Source: Rhodobacterales bacterium 56_14_T64 (lineage in GTDB: Bacteria > Pseudomonadota > Alphaproteobacteria > Rhodobacterales > Rhodobacteraceae). Taken from it: a DNA stretch of 60,238 bases. The translations under genes and the position numbers were made by a program. The notes below the pieces were generated by a model. It was given only the letters and a program-made list of their open reading frames with translations, did no database searches and was not told the DNA's origin. How positions within the stretch are numbered: position 1 is the first letter of the stretch; every line of letters starts with the position of its first letter. Below are positions 27,027 to 37,219 of the stretch, piece after piece. Location of the stretch: positions 1-60,238 of the forward strand of contig MAAY01000106.1 of assembly GCA_002162795.1 (NCBI GenBank), read 5' to 3'.

Positions 27027-27842
27027 TTACAGCCGGCGCTGCTTCAGCGCCAGTCTCACCTGCCCCGGCAGGATCGCAAGACAACGAGCATAGCGCGGCA
27101 CCATTCGCACCGGGCTGCTCAGCGCACGCCATAGCCATTCCAATGCCAGCCTGCGCATCCACAGCGGCGCGCGGTGCTGGTGACCGCCCAGAAAATCCAA
27201 TCCAGCTCCGATCGAGGCAAAGCCAACACCCGGTGCCATCTGTCGCCCACGTGCAGCCAGAACCTCTTGCTTTGGTGCACCCAGCGCCAGAAAACACAAC
27301 CCAATGCCTTGGTCATGCAAGTGCTGCAGGATCTGCGATGCTTCATCTCCGCTAGGGTCAAACACCCCGGACGGCGCTTCAAGCAGGCTGATCTCCAGAC
27401 CCGCAACCTGCCCCTGCAACACAGCCGAGGCATCCTCCAGCGCATCTTGCGTACTTCCCACCAGCGCCACCGAGACATTGGCACGCGCCGCCATCTCGCA
27501 AAGTGGCACCACCATGTCCGATCCGGGCATCAGCTCGACCAACTGGCCCGCCAGCCAGGACAGCCAGACGATGGGGCGGCCATCAGCCACCACCAGATCC
27601 TGCGCTGCATAGGCCTCCAGAAACGCAGGCGAGTCCGCCATCTTGACCAGATGGTCCAGGTTCACAGTCGCCAGAGCAAACCCCTGCCGCCGCGCGAATC
27701 GATGCTGAATTTCAGCCTCCAGCGCGCTGCGGGTTGGCATGTTGACCTCAATTGGCTGACCGTGGAATACAAACTGCACGCGCATCTCTCCGTGGGAAAT
27801 CGTGGTGATCGTCATTTTCGCATAGGTTGCCACGTCTCTCAT
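27027..27842 (-). CDS. WecG/TagA/CpsF-family glycosyltransferase
   Basis: A 271-residue member of the GT26 family. Features are FALATVNLDHLVKMADSPAFLEAYAAQDLVVADGRPIVWLSWL, VALVGSTQDALEDASAVL, and the C-terminal FLALGAPKQEVLAARG-like segment (CFLALGAPKQEVLAARGRQM) followed by GVGFASIGAGLDFLGGHQHRAPLWMRRLALEWLWR. These enzymes add the second sugar (N-acetylmannosamine or its uronic acid) to an undecaprenyl-linked first sugar. It is convergent with the preceding GT2 gene, and divergent from the Wzy-like gene. In this locus it would work after the ExoY-type priming transferase. Confidence 0.92.
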   Translation of the reverse strand: MRDVATYAKMTITTISHGEMRVQFVFHGQPIEVNMPTRSALEAEIQHRFARRQGFALATVNLDHLVKMADSPAFLEAYAAQDLVVADGRPIVWLSWLAGQLVELMPGSDMVVPLCEMAARANVSVALVGSTQDALEDASAVLQGQVAGLEISLLEAPSGVFDPSGDEASQILQHLHDQGIGLCFLALGAPKQEVLAARGRQMAPGVGFASIGAGLDFLGGHQHRAPLWMRRLALEWLWRALSSPVRMVPRYARCLAILPGQVRLALKQRRL

Positions 27843-27986
27843 GGCCAGACGACCCTCATTAATGCCTCTATGACCGTTGTTTCCTTGCCATGTCCGCGCA
27901 GGCTCTCAGGAATAGGCTGGGATTTGGCCACTAACAGCGGTTAAACTGCCCTGAAAACCCCTCAAACCAGCAGGTTGCCATTACTG

Positions 27987-29447
27987 ATGCCTAACACTCT
28001 GGCCTATATGATGCTGATGATCTGGCCGCTGGTCACCCTGTGGCTGTTTCGCCGTCTAAGCATCGAGCGCGCCATCCTATGGAGCATTCTGGCAGGCTAT
28101 CTGATTCTGCCGCCGCTGGCGGAATTCGACCTGCCGCTGGTGCCCGACATGGACAAATTCACCATCCCGTCGGTTGCTGCCTTTCTAGTATGTGTGCTGG
28201 TGATGAGAAGACCCGTGCCGCTGTGGCCCCGGCATCCCGTGGTGCGGCTACTGGTGGCCGGGTTTGTGCTCAGCGTCATTCCAACCGTATTCACCAACAG
28301 CGATCCGATCTTGTTTCAAGTGATCGAAAATTCAGACCCGATCATCTTTCTTACCGATTCCCTGCCGGGACTGCGCTGGCGCGATCTTGGCTCGGTCATG
28401 ATCAACCAGATCATTGTCTTGTTACCGTTCTTCATGGCGCGCCAATTTCTGTCGACCGAAACTGGCCTGCGCGAGTTACTGCTGGCACTCATGCTGGCCG
28501 GGCTGGCCTACACAATCCCCTCACTGATCGAAATCCGGCTCAGCCCGCAGACCAATGTTTGGATCTACGGCTTCTTCCAGCACAGCTTTGAACAGATGAT
28601 GCGCAGCGGTGGCTTTCGCCCCATCGTGTTTCTGCCGCATGGGCTGTGGCTGGCGTTTTTCATGATGTCCTCGGTTTTGGCTGCCACGGCTCTGGCGCGT
28701 GCTGCGCAGGGGGGCGAGCGGCTTCGGCTGGCGATTGCGGCTGTTTATTTGTTCTGGGTTTTGGTGCTGTGCAAAAGCCTTGCATCACTGGCCTATGGGC
28801 TGGCCTTTGTCCCGGTCATCGCTCTGGCGCCGCTGAGATGGCAGATCCGCATCGCGCTGACCCTTGCGCTGGTCGCCATTGTGTACCCGATGCTGCGCAA
28901 TCTGGGACTGGTGCCGACCGATGCCATTCTGGCCCAGGCCGAAGCCATCAGCGCCGAGCGAGCGCAATCGCTGCAGTACCGGTTCGACAATGAACGGGTG
29001 TTGCTGGCACGGGCCGCTGAAAAACCATGGTTCGGCTGGGGCGGTTGGGGCCGCAACCTGATCCGCCATGTTGAAACAGGTCAGATCCTGTCGATCCCTG
29101 ATGGTCGCTGGATCATCACCTTTGGCGCCTTTGGCTGGGTTGGCTACATCGCCGAGATGGGTCTGTTGGCAGCACCGCTGGTGATGTTAAGCGGTGAAGC
29201 CCGGCGTAAAGGTGTTCTGGAGATTTCACCCTATGTGGCACCCATTGCGTTAATACTGGCAGCCACGATGATGGATATGCTGCTCAACGCCACTCTGATC
29301 CCTTTCACCTGGATCTGTGCCGGAGCGGTGCTGGGATACGCCGAGCGGCTGCGATACCCTGACTTTGATCACCCAAATCGAACTCTATTTGGCGGCGCGC
29401 AGGCCATGGTTACTCAACCTTCAACCGGACGACGCAGCGTGATGTGA
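27987..29447 (+). CDS. Wzy/O-antigen-ligase-like polytopic membrane protein
   Basis: A 486-residue protein with about 11-12 membrane segments. A long loop near the C-terminal third (AQSLQYRFDNERVLLARAAEKPWFGWGGWGRNLI) has the RxxxN...LL..A...P..GWG...N pattern common in O-antigen ligase and Wzy polymerase loops. In an exopolysaccharide locus with a Wzx-like flippase it is the best candidate for the polymerase. The frame is open to TTG 27975, but the ATG at 27987 begins MPNTLAYMMLMIWPLV. There is no direct proof of activity. It precedes the PKS gene by 264 bases. Confidence 0.78.
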   Translation: MPNTLAYMMLMIWPLVTLWLFRRLSIERAILWSILAGYLILPPLAEFDLPLVPDMDKFTIPSVAAFLVCVLVMRRPVPLWPRHPVVRLLVAGFVLSVIPTVFTNSDPILFQVIENSDPIIFLTDSLPGLRWRDLGSVMINQIIVLLPFFMARQFLSTETGLRELLLALMLAGLAYTIPSLIEIRLSPQTNVWIYGFFQHSFEQMMRSGGFRPIVFLPHGLWLAFFMMSSVLAATALARAAQGGERLRLAIAAVYLFWVLVLCKSLASLAYGLAFVPVIALAPLRWQIRIALTLALVAIVYPMLRNLGLVPTDAILAQAEAISAERAQSLQYRFDNERVLLARAAEKPWFGWGGWGRNLIRHVETGQILSIPDGRWIITFGAFGWVGYIAEMGLLAAPLVMLSGEARRKGVLEISPYVAPIALILAATMMDMLLNATLIPFTWICAGAVLGYAERLRYPDFDHPNRTLFGGAQAMVTQPSTGRRSVM

Positions 29448-29467
29448 TGCCGTATTCTTTCCGCTTT

Positions 29468-29486
29468 TGTGGCCAAATTAGCCACA
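29468..29486. promoter_or_regulatory. Inverted repeat upstream of the PKS gene (possible operator)
   Basis: TGTGGC-N7-GCCACA lies in the 264-base gap between the Wzy-like gene and the PKS. A second symmetric site, TGGGG-GTAA-CCCCA, is at 29594-29607. Either could be a regulator site or a terminator-like hairpin. The long AT-rich leader suggests that the PKS operon has its own promoter here. Confidence 0.3.
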
Positions 29487-29711
29487 TTATGTTCATACCC
29501 GGGCCGCATATATTTCCGATATTTGACCCAAGTTGAGGGGAGTTAAATACTGGGTGTAACACCGCCTTAATTTCCACATGCTTGAACTTCAGCTGGGGGT
29601 AACCCCAACAGCGTTAATATAATCGGTCCTATGGGTTGGTCGCAGCAGCAGTGAATACTATGTTCGTGACGGATGCGTGGGCACCTTTGCAATGGGTCAC
29701 TTGGTCTGGTT

Positions 29712-32700
29712 ATGACGACACATGATACTCATCTCAACTCTGGCGCTCCGGCTGCCGGAGATATTGCCATTGTCGGGCAATCCGTTTGTGTGCCTGGTGC
29801 AAATTCATCCGCCGAATTCTGGGACAACCTAAAAAACGGCATTGAATCGATCACGGTGCTGGATGAGCAGGCGCTGCTGGACGCTGGTGAGCATCCACAA
29901 ACCCTGGCTGATCCCAACTATGTCCCCTCGGCAGCGCTGTTGCAGGGCTTTGACCAGTTTGATGCTGACTTCTTTGGTTTCAGCCCCAAAGAGGCAGCGA
30001 TTCTGGACCCACAGCACCGCAAGTTTCTGGAAGTTGCCTGGTCAGCGATGGAAGATGCCGGCCACCCGCCCGAGAGCCTCAATGGCTCGGTTGGCGTCTA
30101 TGCCGGCTGCGGCATGGGCAGTTATTTCTATTTCAACATCTGCTCGAACCCAAATTTAGTTGACGATGTGGGCATGTTCCTGTTGCGCCACACTGGCAAC
30201 GACAAGGATTTCATGGCCACCAGGGTCAGTCATGTGTTTGACCTGAAAGGCCCCTCTATCAACATGCAGACTGCCTGCTCCACCTCACTGGTGGCGGTGC
30301 ATTACGCCTGCAAGGCGCTGCGCGAGGGCGAGTGTGACATGGCGCTGGCCGGTGGCTCGACCATCGAACTGCCGCAGGGGCGCGGCTATCTGTTCAAGGA
30401 AAACGAAATCCTGTCGCCCGACGGTCATTGCCACGCCTTTGACCACCGCGCCCAGGGTACGGTGTTTGGCTCTGGCGCGGGCGTTGTGGCGCTGCGCCGT
30501 TTGGAAGACGCCATTGCCGATGGCGATCATATCTGGGCGGTGATCAAGGGATCAGCGGTCAATAACGATGGCGCAGCCAAGGCAGGCTATTTGGCGCCCT
30601 CGGTCGATGGTCAATCCGCAGCGGTGCGGATGGCGTTGAAAGCAGCGGATGTGGCAGCGGAAACAGTGGACTACGTCGAGTGCCACGGCACTGGCACCTA
30701 TCTGGGCGATCCGATCGAGGTGACTGCCCTGACCGAGGCCTACCGCGATACCACCAGTGACACTGGCTATTGCCGCATTGGATCGGTCAAAACCAACATC
30801 GGCCATCTGGACACCGCCGCCGGGGTGGCCGGGCTGGTGAAAACCTCGTTGGCGCTGCACCACCGCCAGATCCCACCCTCGCTAGGATACGAGGCTCCTA
30901 ACCCGGCGATTGATTTTGATGATAGCCCGTTTCGGGTGAATGCCGAGTTACGCGACTGGACCTCGCACAAAGGGCCGCGCCGCGCCGGGGTCAACGCGCT
31001 GGGTGTTGGTGGCACCAATGCCCATATGTTGCTCGAGGAAGCCCCCAAACGTGCCGCGTCCGAGGAAAGCGACTTCCCGTTCCACATCCTGTGCCTATCC
31101 GCCCAATCCAAAGGTGCCTTGGACGGCAACGCACAGGCACTGGCCGCACATTTGCGCGCCAATCCGGATCTGGATTTGGCTGATGTTGCCTGGACCCTGA
31201 AACAAGGTCGCCGTGGGTTCTCCAAACGTCGGGTTCTGGTAGCGGAAACCACAGCCGAGGCAGTCACCCTTCTGGAAGACACCAACCCGCGCCGAGTGTT
31301 CAACCACGAGCATCTTGGCGACGCGCCCGAGGTGGTGTTCATGTTCCCCGGCGGCGGCGCACAGTATGCCGGTATGGCGCGGGATTTGTACGAGACTGAG
31401 CCCGAGTTCGCCGATTGGATGGACCGCGGGCTAGAGCATCTGCAAAAGCAGCTCGACTATGACATCCGGGCGCTGTGGCTACCTGAAGACGGCGACGAGG
31501 ACGCGGCAAATGCGCGTCTGCAACAGCCCTCGGTGCAACTGCCGCTGATCATGATCGTGGAATATGCGCTGGCCAAGCTGTGGATCAGTTGGGGCGTCAA
31601 ACCTGCCGCTATGGTCGGCCATTCCATGGGCGAAAACACCGCCGCCTGTCTGGCTGGGGTCCTGTCCTTTGAGGATTGTATCGATCTGGTTCTGCTACGT
31701 GGACGTCTGTTTGACACCGTGCCTGCCGGCGGCATGCTCAGCATCTCACTGCCGCTGGATCAAGTGCAGGATTTGATCGGCGATGACACGGATATCGCAT
31801 CAGTCAATGCCCCCAACCTGACTGCCGTGTCCGGACCACAAGCAGCGCTCGATAAATTGTCGACCGAGCTAAAGGCCAGCGACATCGACCACCAGCGTAT
31901 CCAGATTGATATCGCCGCACACAGCCGGATGCTGGACGGCATTCTAAACGACTACAGCAAGTTTCTGGACACGCTGACCCTAAGCGCCCCACAGATACCG
32001 ATTATGTCCAACCGCACCGGCGTTGCGCTGACCGACGCGCAGGCCACCGACCCCGACTACTGGGCTGGTCAGTTGCGCAACACGGTGCTGTTTGCCGATT
32101 GCATCAACACTCTGGCAGTCGTCCCAAACCGGGCTTTCCTTGAGGTCGGCCCCGGCAAGGCGCTCAGTTCGCTGACACAAATGGCCCCCGATGTGGCCCC
32201 CGCCCAAGTGCTCAGCAGCCTGCGCCACCCCGATCAGGACGTGGCTGACGATGCTTATTTCTTTGGCATCATTGGCCGTCTATGGGCCTGCGGCGTAGAG
32301 GCCGACTGGGGGCAGATCTGGGGCGAGGCCAAGCGTAATCGCCTGCCCCTGCCCACTTATGCCTATCAACGCAGCCGCTATTTCATTGAGCCCGGAAAAC
32401 AAGCACAGGCCGAAGACGCCCCCCTGCCCGTCCGTCATGAAGGCATGGCCGACTGGGGTTACCGCCCGGCGTGGCGACCACGACTGGCCGATTGCGCGCT
32501 GGACGTTGAGACCGAACTGGCATCAGACCCGCAAACCTGGCTGTTCTTTGAGGACGACACAGGGGTGGTGGCCGCTGCCGCTGATGAATTACTTGCTGCG
32601 GGTCACCGAGTGGTACGGGTGCGCCCCGGTGACGGCTATGCCAAACTCTCGGACAGCTCATACGTGCTGCCCCCCGAACAAGGACGGCAGGGCTATCAGG

Positions 32701-35700
32701 CGCTGCTGGCAGATTTGATTGAAGCCGATCTGTTGCCGACCCGGATTGGCCATTTCTGGCTAGTCACCAATACTGAGGATTTCCGCCCCGGATCATCCTT
32801 CTTTGACCGTAATCTTGAGGTCGGGTTCTACTCTCTGACCGCGCTGGCGCAGGAGCTGGGCTCTCTAGAACTGCCCGGTCCCCTGCATCTGAGCATCTTC
32901 ACCACCGGCGCTGCACAATTGCGCGACGAGCCGCTGCCCTACCCGGAAAAGGCGATAATCTCTGGCCCCGCCGGAGTGATCCCACGCGAGCTGCCCGGCC
33001 TGACCTGCTCGACGGTGGATATTGAATTGCGCAGCACTGCCAAAAGATGGCGCAGCCTGCTTGCCGCGCCGGAAGTGGAGGATATCACGCCCCGCGTGCT
33101 AGAGGAATTGCTAGCCGCACCTGAAAACCTCACCGCCATCTGGCGTGGTGACAAACGCTATGAACAAAACTGGCGCCCTATCCCTTTGAATACAGCCGAG
33201 GATCCGGTGTTCAAATCCGAAGGCCACTATCTGATCACCGGCGGATATGGGGGTATTGGTCTGACCATCGCTGCGGATCTGATGCGCAGCCACAACGCCA
33301 AGGTTGCGCTGATCTCGCGCGATGGTTTGCCACCGCGCGACACCTGGGCCCACTACCTGCACAGTCACAGTCCTGCCAACCGCACCGCGCAACGTATCCG
33401 CGCGGTAATGGCGCTAGAAGAAATTGGCAAAGGGCAGGTGCTGCCACTTGCAGCAGATGTCTGTAACAGCGACCAGATGCGCAAGGCGGTCGGGACTGCT
33501 GAGGCCCGCTTTGGCAAACTGACCGGCGTCATTCATGGCGCGGGACAGATCAATGACGGCCCCATTTTGGCCAAGACAGAACAACAAATCGCCGAGGTCT
33601 TTGCGCCAAAGATCAGTGGCTTGCGGGTGCTGGACGGGTTGTTCCCCGATGGCACTCTGGATCTGATGGTGCTGTTTTCATCATCCTCTACCGCGACCCG
33701 ACCTGCTGGGCAGATTGACTATGTCGCGGCAAATGAATTCCTCAACGCCTGGGCCAAGCACCGCATGGGCGGCAAAACCCGTGTGGTGGCTGTGGATTGG
33801 GGCGTCTGGAGCGACACCGGCATGGCGGCCGAGGCAATGACGGCGCGCATGGGCGGTGATGGGCCTTCGGACCGTGTACCCTGTGACCAACCGCTGTTGC
33901 AGGAACAGGGCTTTGATGCCTTCGGTAACCGTATCTTTGCCTCCAGTTTCACCGGTACTGGCGATTGGCTGCTGAACGATCACCGCACGCGCGACGGCAC
34001 CGCGCTGGTCCCCGGCACCGGCTATATCGAGCTAGCCGCCGAGGCACTGGCTGCGCAGGGCGCGGACGGATCCTATGAAATTCGCGACCTGTATTTCCTG
34101 CGTCCACTACGCATCATGGATGACACCGCGCGCCAAGTGCTGGTGCGGCTTGAGGCCAATGAAGACGGCTATGGCTTTGCCGTGCACAGCGAGGCTCAAC
34201 AAGGTTATGCGCTGAACGCTCAGGCTTCGCTGGTGCTGACACCCGATGCGCCCCAACCCGAACCGCTGAAACTGTCATCCATCGCCGCACGTTGCCCACG
34301 GGTGACATCGGGCGGCGGTGACCGCTTGCGATCGCCACAGGAGCAAAACTTAAAATTTGGCCCGCGCTGGCATGTGCTGGAGCAAACCGCCTTTGGCGAC
34401 GGCGAAGGGCTGGCCCATCTGCGCCTACCTAAGATTGCTGAAAATGATGGCGCGTTGTTGCATCCTGGTCTGCTTGACCTTGCCACCGGCTGGGCGATTG
34501 ATCTGGTGCCCAGCTATGGCGGCGCAACCCTGTGGGTGCCGGTGTCTTATCGCGGCATCCGGGTGTTTGCACCTCTCAGCCACGAGATCCGCAGCCATAT
34601 GCGGCTGGCCGACAGTCAGACCGACGGGTTTGCCACCTTTGATGTAACCCTTAGCGATGCCACTGGCACAGTACTGGTAGAGATCGAAGGTTTTCAGATG
34701 AAACGTCTGGATGGCGCACTGGATTTCTCGGGCGCCGAGGAAGCCGATACCAGTGCTGCCAAACTGGGGCTGGCCGCCACCAGCAACACCCAGCCGCTGT
34801 CCGCCGAGGAACAAAGGTTGCAGATGAATATTGCGGGTGGCATCCCCGCCAAGGATGGGACCGAGGCACTGTCCCGGGCGTTGGCAACTGGATTGCCACA
34901 GGTGGTGGTTTCCTCGTTGGATCTGCCCGCACTCATCACTCAGACCGAACATTCCACTGCCGCCGCTGACGGCGAGGCGCCAAGTTTTGAGCGGCCCGAA
35001 TTGGACACCGATTATGTCGCCCCGCGCAACCCTGTTGAGCAGGGACTGGAACGCTGTTTTGCCTCTCTGCTCGGCGTGTCGCAGGTCGGGATCGAGGACA
35101 GTTTCTTTGACCTGGGCGGTCACTCGCTAATCGCGGTGCGGCTGTTTGCCCAGATCAAACGGCAATTCGACGTTGAATTCCCGATCTCGGTGTTGTTCGA
35201 AGCGCCAAGCGTGGTCAAACTGGGTGAGTTGATCATCCAGCGTACTGGCGGCGGTGTGACTTCAGACAACCCAATGTCCGGATCCGGTGGCACATCTGAA
35301 GCCGCCCAGCAGTTCAAACACCTTGTCACCCTGCACCCCGGTGACGGCACTGGCCGCAGGCCGTTTTTCCTGGTTGCTGGCATGTTTGGCAACGTGCTGA
35401 ACCTGCGTCATCTGGCGCAGATGGTGGGACGGGATCGTCCGGTCTATGGTTTGCAAGCCCGTGGTTTAATCGGGGAAGAACCCCCCCACACCCGGATGGC
35501 CGAGGCTGCGCGCGACTATCTGGTCGAGGTGCGCCAAATCCAACCCGAAGGGCCCTATCTGCTGGGTGGCTATTCAGGCGGCGGCATCACCGCCTATGAA
35601 ATGGCCCAACAACTAAAAGATCAGGGTGACGCAGTGGCGCAACTGGCCATGCTCGACACGCCGCTGCCCATGCGCCCCGAATTGAGCCGCCGCGACAAGG

Positions 35701-36188
35701 CGATCATCAAAGGCCACCTGTTGCGCGAGAAGGGCCTGGCTTATCTGGGTGAATGGATCGTGGCGCGGGTTCGTTGGGAGTTCGAGAAACGTCGCCCCAA
35801 GCCGACCGATGCAAACCCCAGTGTGGACTTCAACAACCACAAGATCGAGGCCGCTTTCCGCGAAGCTCTGGAAACCTACGACCTGAAACCCTGGACTGGG
35901 TCAATGACGCTGTACCGACCGTCGCTTGATCAGCACTGGAAGGTGTCTGATGACCAGTGGGTCAGCGAAACCCGTGAATATGTCTATGACGACAACGACT
36001 GGATCAAATGGGCACCGCAAACCCATGTGGTTGAGGTGCCGGGCGATCATGACAGCATGGTGCTGGTACCCAATGTGTCAGTGCTGGCCGAACAGCTACA
36101 GCAACAAATCAAGCGCGCCGAAAATCAGCAGGCCAGTCCGGCAACAGACGCCCCCGATTGGCACCCTACCGCAGCTGCTGCCGAATAA
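29712..36188 (+). CDS. Type I polyketide synthase KS-AT-KR-DH-ACP-TE
   Basis: A 2158-residue single-module PKS. KS occupies residues about 16-442 with C189 in QTACSTSL, H325 in ECHGTGT and H365 in NIGHL. AT spans about 540-880 with S638 in GHSMGE and H737 in IAAHSRM. A structural part precedes KR (ITGGYGGIGL at 1175; catalytic Y1337 and N1341). DH (about 1401-1670) has H1425 and D1589. The carrier shows FFDLGGHSL with S1805, more like NRPS carriers. A type I thioesterase ends the chain, with S1955 in GGYSGGG and H2113. KR before DH is unusual. IAAH at the AT specificity site prevents a safe extender call. The ATG at 29712 follows the frame opening at 29673; GT and NRPS genes follow directly. 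Confidence 0.95.
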   Translation: MTTHDTHLNSGAPAAGDIAIVGQSVCVPGANSSAEFWDNLKNGIESITVLDEQALLDAGEHPQTLADPNYVPSAALLQGFDQFDADFFGFSPKEAAILDPQHRKFLEVAWSAMEDAGHPPESLNGSVGVYAGCGMGSYFYFNICSNPNLVDDVGMFLLRHTGNDKDFMATRVSHVFDLKGPSINMQTACSTSLVAVHYACKALREGECDMALAGGSTIELPQGRGYLFKENEILSPDGHCHAFDHRAQGTVFGSGAGVVALRRLEDAIADGDHIWAVIKGSAVNNDGAAKAGYLAPSVDGQSAAVRMALKAADVAAETVDYVECHGTGTYLGDPIEVTALTEAYRDTTSDTGYCRIGSVKTNIGHLDTAAGVAGLVKTSLALHHRQIPPSLGYEAPNPAIDFDDSPFRVNAELRDWTSHKGPRRAGVNALGVGGTNAHMLLEEAPKRAASEESDFPFHILCLSAQSKGALDGNAQALAAHLRANPDLDLADVAWTLKQGRRGFSKRRVLVAETTAEAVTLLEDTNPRRVFNHEHLGDAPEVVFMFPGGGAQYAGMARDLYETEPEFADWMDRGLEHLQKQLDYDIRALWLPEDGDEDAANARLQQPSVQLPLIMIVEYALAKLWISWGVKPAAMVGHSMGENTAACLAGVLSFEDCIDLVLLRGRLFDTVPAGGMLSISLPLDQVQDLIGDDTDIASVNAPNLTAVSGPQAALDKLSTELKASDIDHQRIQIDIAAHSRMLDGILNDYSKFLDTLTLSAPQIPIMSNRTGVALTDAQATDPDYWAGQLRNTVLFADCINTLAVVPNRAFLEVGPGKALSSLTQMAPDVAPAQVLSSLRHPDQDVADDAYFFGIIGRLWACGVEADWGQIWGEAKRNRLPLPTYAYQRSRYFIEPGKQAQAEDAPLPVRHEGMADWGYRPAWRPRLADCALDVETELASDPQTWLFFEDDTGVVAAAADELLAAGHRVVRVRPGDGYAKLSDSSYVLPPEQGRQGYQALLADLIEADLLPTRIGHFWLVTNTEDFRPGSSFFDRNLEVGFYSLTALAQELGSLELPGPLHLSIFTTGAAQLRDEPLPYPEKAIISGPAGVIPRELPGLTCSTVDIELRSTAKRWRSLLAAPEVEDITPRVLEELLAAPENLTAIWRGDKRYEQNWRPIPLNTAEDPVFKSEGHYLITGGYGGIGLTIAADLMRSHNAKVALISRDGLPPRDTWAHYLHSHSPANRTAQRIRAVMALEEIGKGQVLPLAADVCNSDQMRKAVGTAEARFGKLTGVIHGAGQINDGPILAKTEQQIAEVFAPKISGLRVLDGLFPDGTLDLMVLFSSSSTATRPAGQIDYVAANEFLNAWAKHRMGGKTRVVAVDWGVWSDTGMAAEAMTARMGGDGPSDRVPCDQPLLQEQGFDAFGNRIFASSFTGTGDWLLNDHRTRDGTALVPGTGYIELAAEALAAQGADGSYEIRDLYFLRPLRIMDDTARQVLVRLEANEDGYGFAVHSEAQQGYALNAQASLVLTPDAPQPEPLKLSSIAARCPRVTSGGGDRLRSPQEQNLKFGPRWHVLEQTAFGDGEGLAHLRLPKIAENDGALLHPGLLDLATGWAIDLVPSYGGATLWVPVSYRGIRVFAPLSHEIRSHMRLADSQTDGFATFDVTLSDATGTVLVEIEGFQMKRLDGALDFSGAEEADTSAAKLGLAATSNTQPLSAEEQRLQMNIAGGIPAKDGTEALSRALATGLPQVVVSSLDLPALITQTEHSTAAADGEAPSFERPELDTDYVAPRNPVEQGLERCFASLLGVSQVGIEDSFFDLGGHSLIAVRLFAQIKRQFDVEFPISVLFEAPSVVKLGELIIQRTGGGVTSDNPMSGSGGTSEAAQQFKHLVTLHPGDGTGRRPFFLVAGMFGNVLNLRHLAQMVGRDRPVYGLQARGLIGEEPPHTRMAEAARDYLVEVRQIQPEGPYLLGGYSGGGITAYEMAQQLKDQGDAVAQLAMLDTPLPMRPELSRRDKAIIKGHLLREKGLAYLGEWIVARVRWEFEKRRPKPTDANPSVDFNNHKIEAAFREALETYDLKPWTGSMTLYRPSLDQHWKVSDDQWVSETREYVYDDNDWIKWAPQTHVVEVPGDHDSMVLVPNVSVLAEQLQQQIKRAENQQASPATDAPDWHPTAAAAE

Positions 36189-36202
36189 CTTTGAAAGCGA
36201 CT

Positions 36203-37219
36203 ATGACCAACCCGACGATCCTGACCATCATTCTGAATTACCGCACTCCGGAGCTAACCCTGCGTGCGGCCAAGGCGGCACTGCAAGAGATGCAGGATCT
36301 GGCAGGCGAGGTGGTGATTGTCGACAATTGCTCGGGCGATGGATCGTTTGAGATCATCCGCGAAGAGGCCAAAGAGCGCGGATGGCTGGACGGCCAGCGG
36401 CTCAGGTTACTGCAATCACCCCGCAATGGCGGCTTTGGCGCCGGGATGAATTTTGGCATGTTCGCAGGACTGTCGAACGGATCGCGGCCCGACTACTATT
36501 ATCTGCTGAATTCGGACGCCTTTCCTGAGCCCCATGCGATACAGCGCCTGCGAGATTTCCTGCAAAGGAATCCCAAAGCCGGGTTGGTGGGATCTTTTGT
36601 ACGTGGCATCGATGGCACGCCCCATGCCACGGCCTTTCGGTTTCCGTCCATTGCCGGCGAATTCGAGGCCGCAGCCCGCACCGGGGTGTTCTCACGACTG
36701 CTGAAATCCTCCATTGTCGCGCTGGATATTCCCAAGAAGGAAACGCAGGTCGACTGGACAGCCGGTGCCAGCCTGATGATCCGCCGCCAGATGATCGAGC
36801 AGATCGGCGGTTTTGACGAGACCTTCTTTTTATACTTTGAGGAAACCGACCTGTGTCGACGCGCCGACAAGGCTGGCTGGCACACCCACTACCTGCCCAC
36901 CAGTGAGGTGCAACACGTCGGATCAGCCTCGACCGGGATGAAGGACTGGGCGCGCGCACCGTCTTACTGGTTTGACTCGCGACTGCATTATTTCATCAAG
37001 AACCACGGCGGGCTCTATGCTGCAGTGGCAACGCTGGCGCTGTTGGCGGGCGGCTTGATCTGGCGGCTGCGACGATTGCTGTCCAACAAACCCCGACGCG
37101 ACCCTCCCCATTTTCTGCGGGATCTTATCTCGCATGCCCTGCGCAGCCTGCTGGCGTCAGACCGTCGCGCCTCTTCTGAACCCCATTTGACCGCCGTTTC
37201 GCCGGAGGATTTGAAATGA
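36203..37219 (+). CDS. Glycosyltransferase family 2 (rhamnosyltransferase-like)
   Basis: A 338-residue GT2. Visible segments are LTIILNYRTPELTLRAAKAAL, VVIVDNCSGDGSFEIIREE, NGGFGAGMNFGM, YYLLNSDAFPEPHAI (the DxD region) and GASLMIRRQMIEQIGGFDETFFLYFEETDLCRRADKAGW. These are typical of rhamnosyl- and similar transferases for surface polysaccharides. A hydrophobic stretch (LYAAVATLALLAGGLIWRL) near residue 280 may attach it to the membrane. It starts 14 bases after the PKS stop and its own stop overlaps the NRPS start (ATGA). Its position between PKS and NRPS is strong context for glycosylating the product or linking it to the polysaccharide. Confidence 0.92.
   Translation: MTNPTILTIILNYRTPELTLRAAKAALQEMQDLAGEVVIVDNCSGDGSFEIIREEAKERGWLDGQRLRLLQSPRNGGFGAGMNFGMFAGLSNGSRPDYYYLLNSDAFPEPHAIQRLRDFLQRNPKAGLVGSFVRGIDGTPHATAFRFPSIAGEFEAAARTGVFSRLLKSSIVALDIPKKETQVDWTAGASLMIRRQMIEQIGGFDETFFLYFEETDLCRRADKAGWHTHYLPTSEVQHVGSASTGMKDWARAPSYWFDSRLHYFIKNHGGLYAAVATLALLAGGLIWRLRRLLSNKPRRDPPHFLRDLISHALRSLLASDRRASSEPHLTAVSPEDLK

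Noticed and set aside
29688-29702. Sigma-54 promoter (GG...GC) before the PKS
   Set aside because: GGGCACC and TTTGC look similar to the consensus, but the distance between GG and GC is seven or eight bases, not ten.
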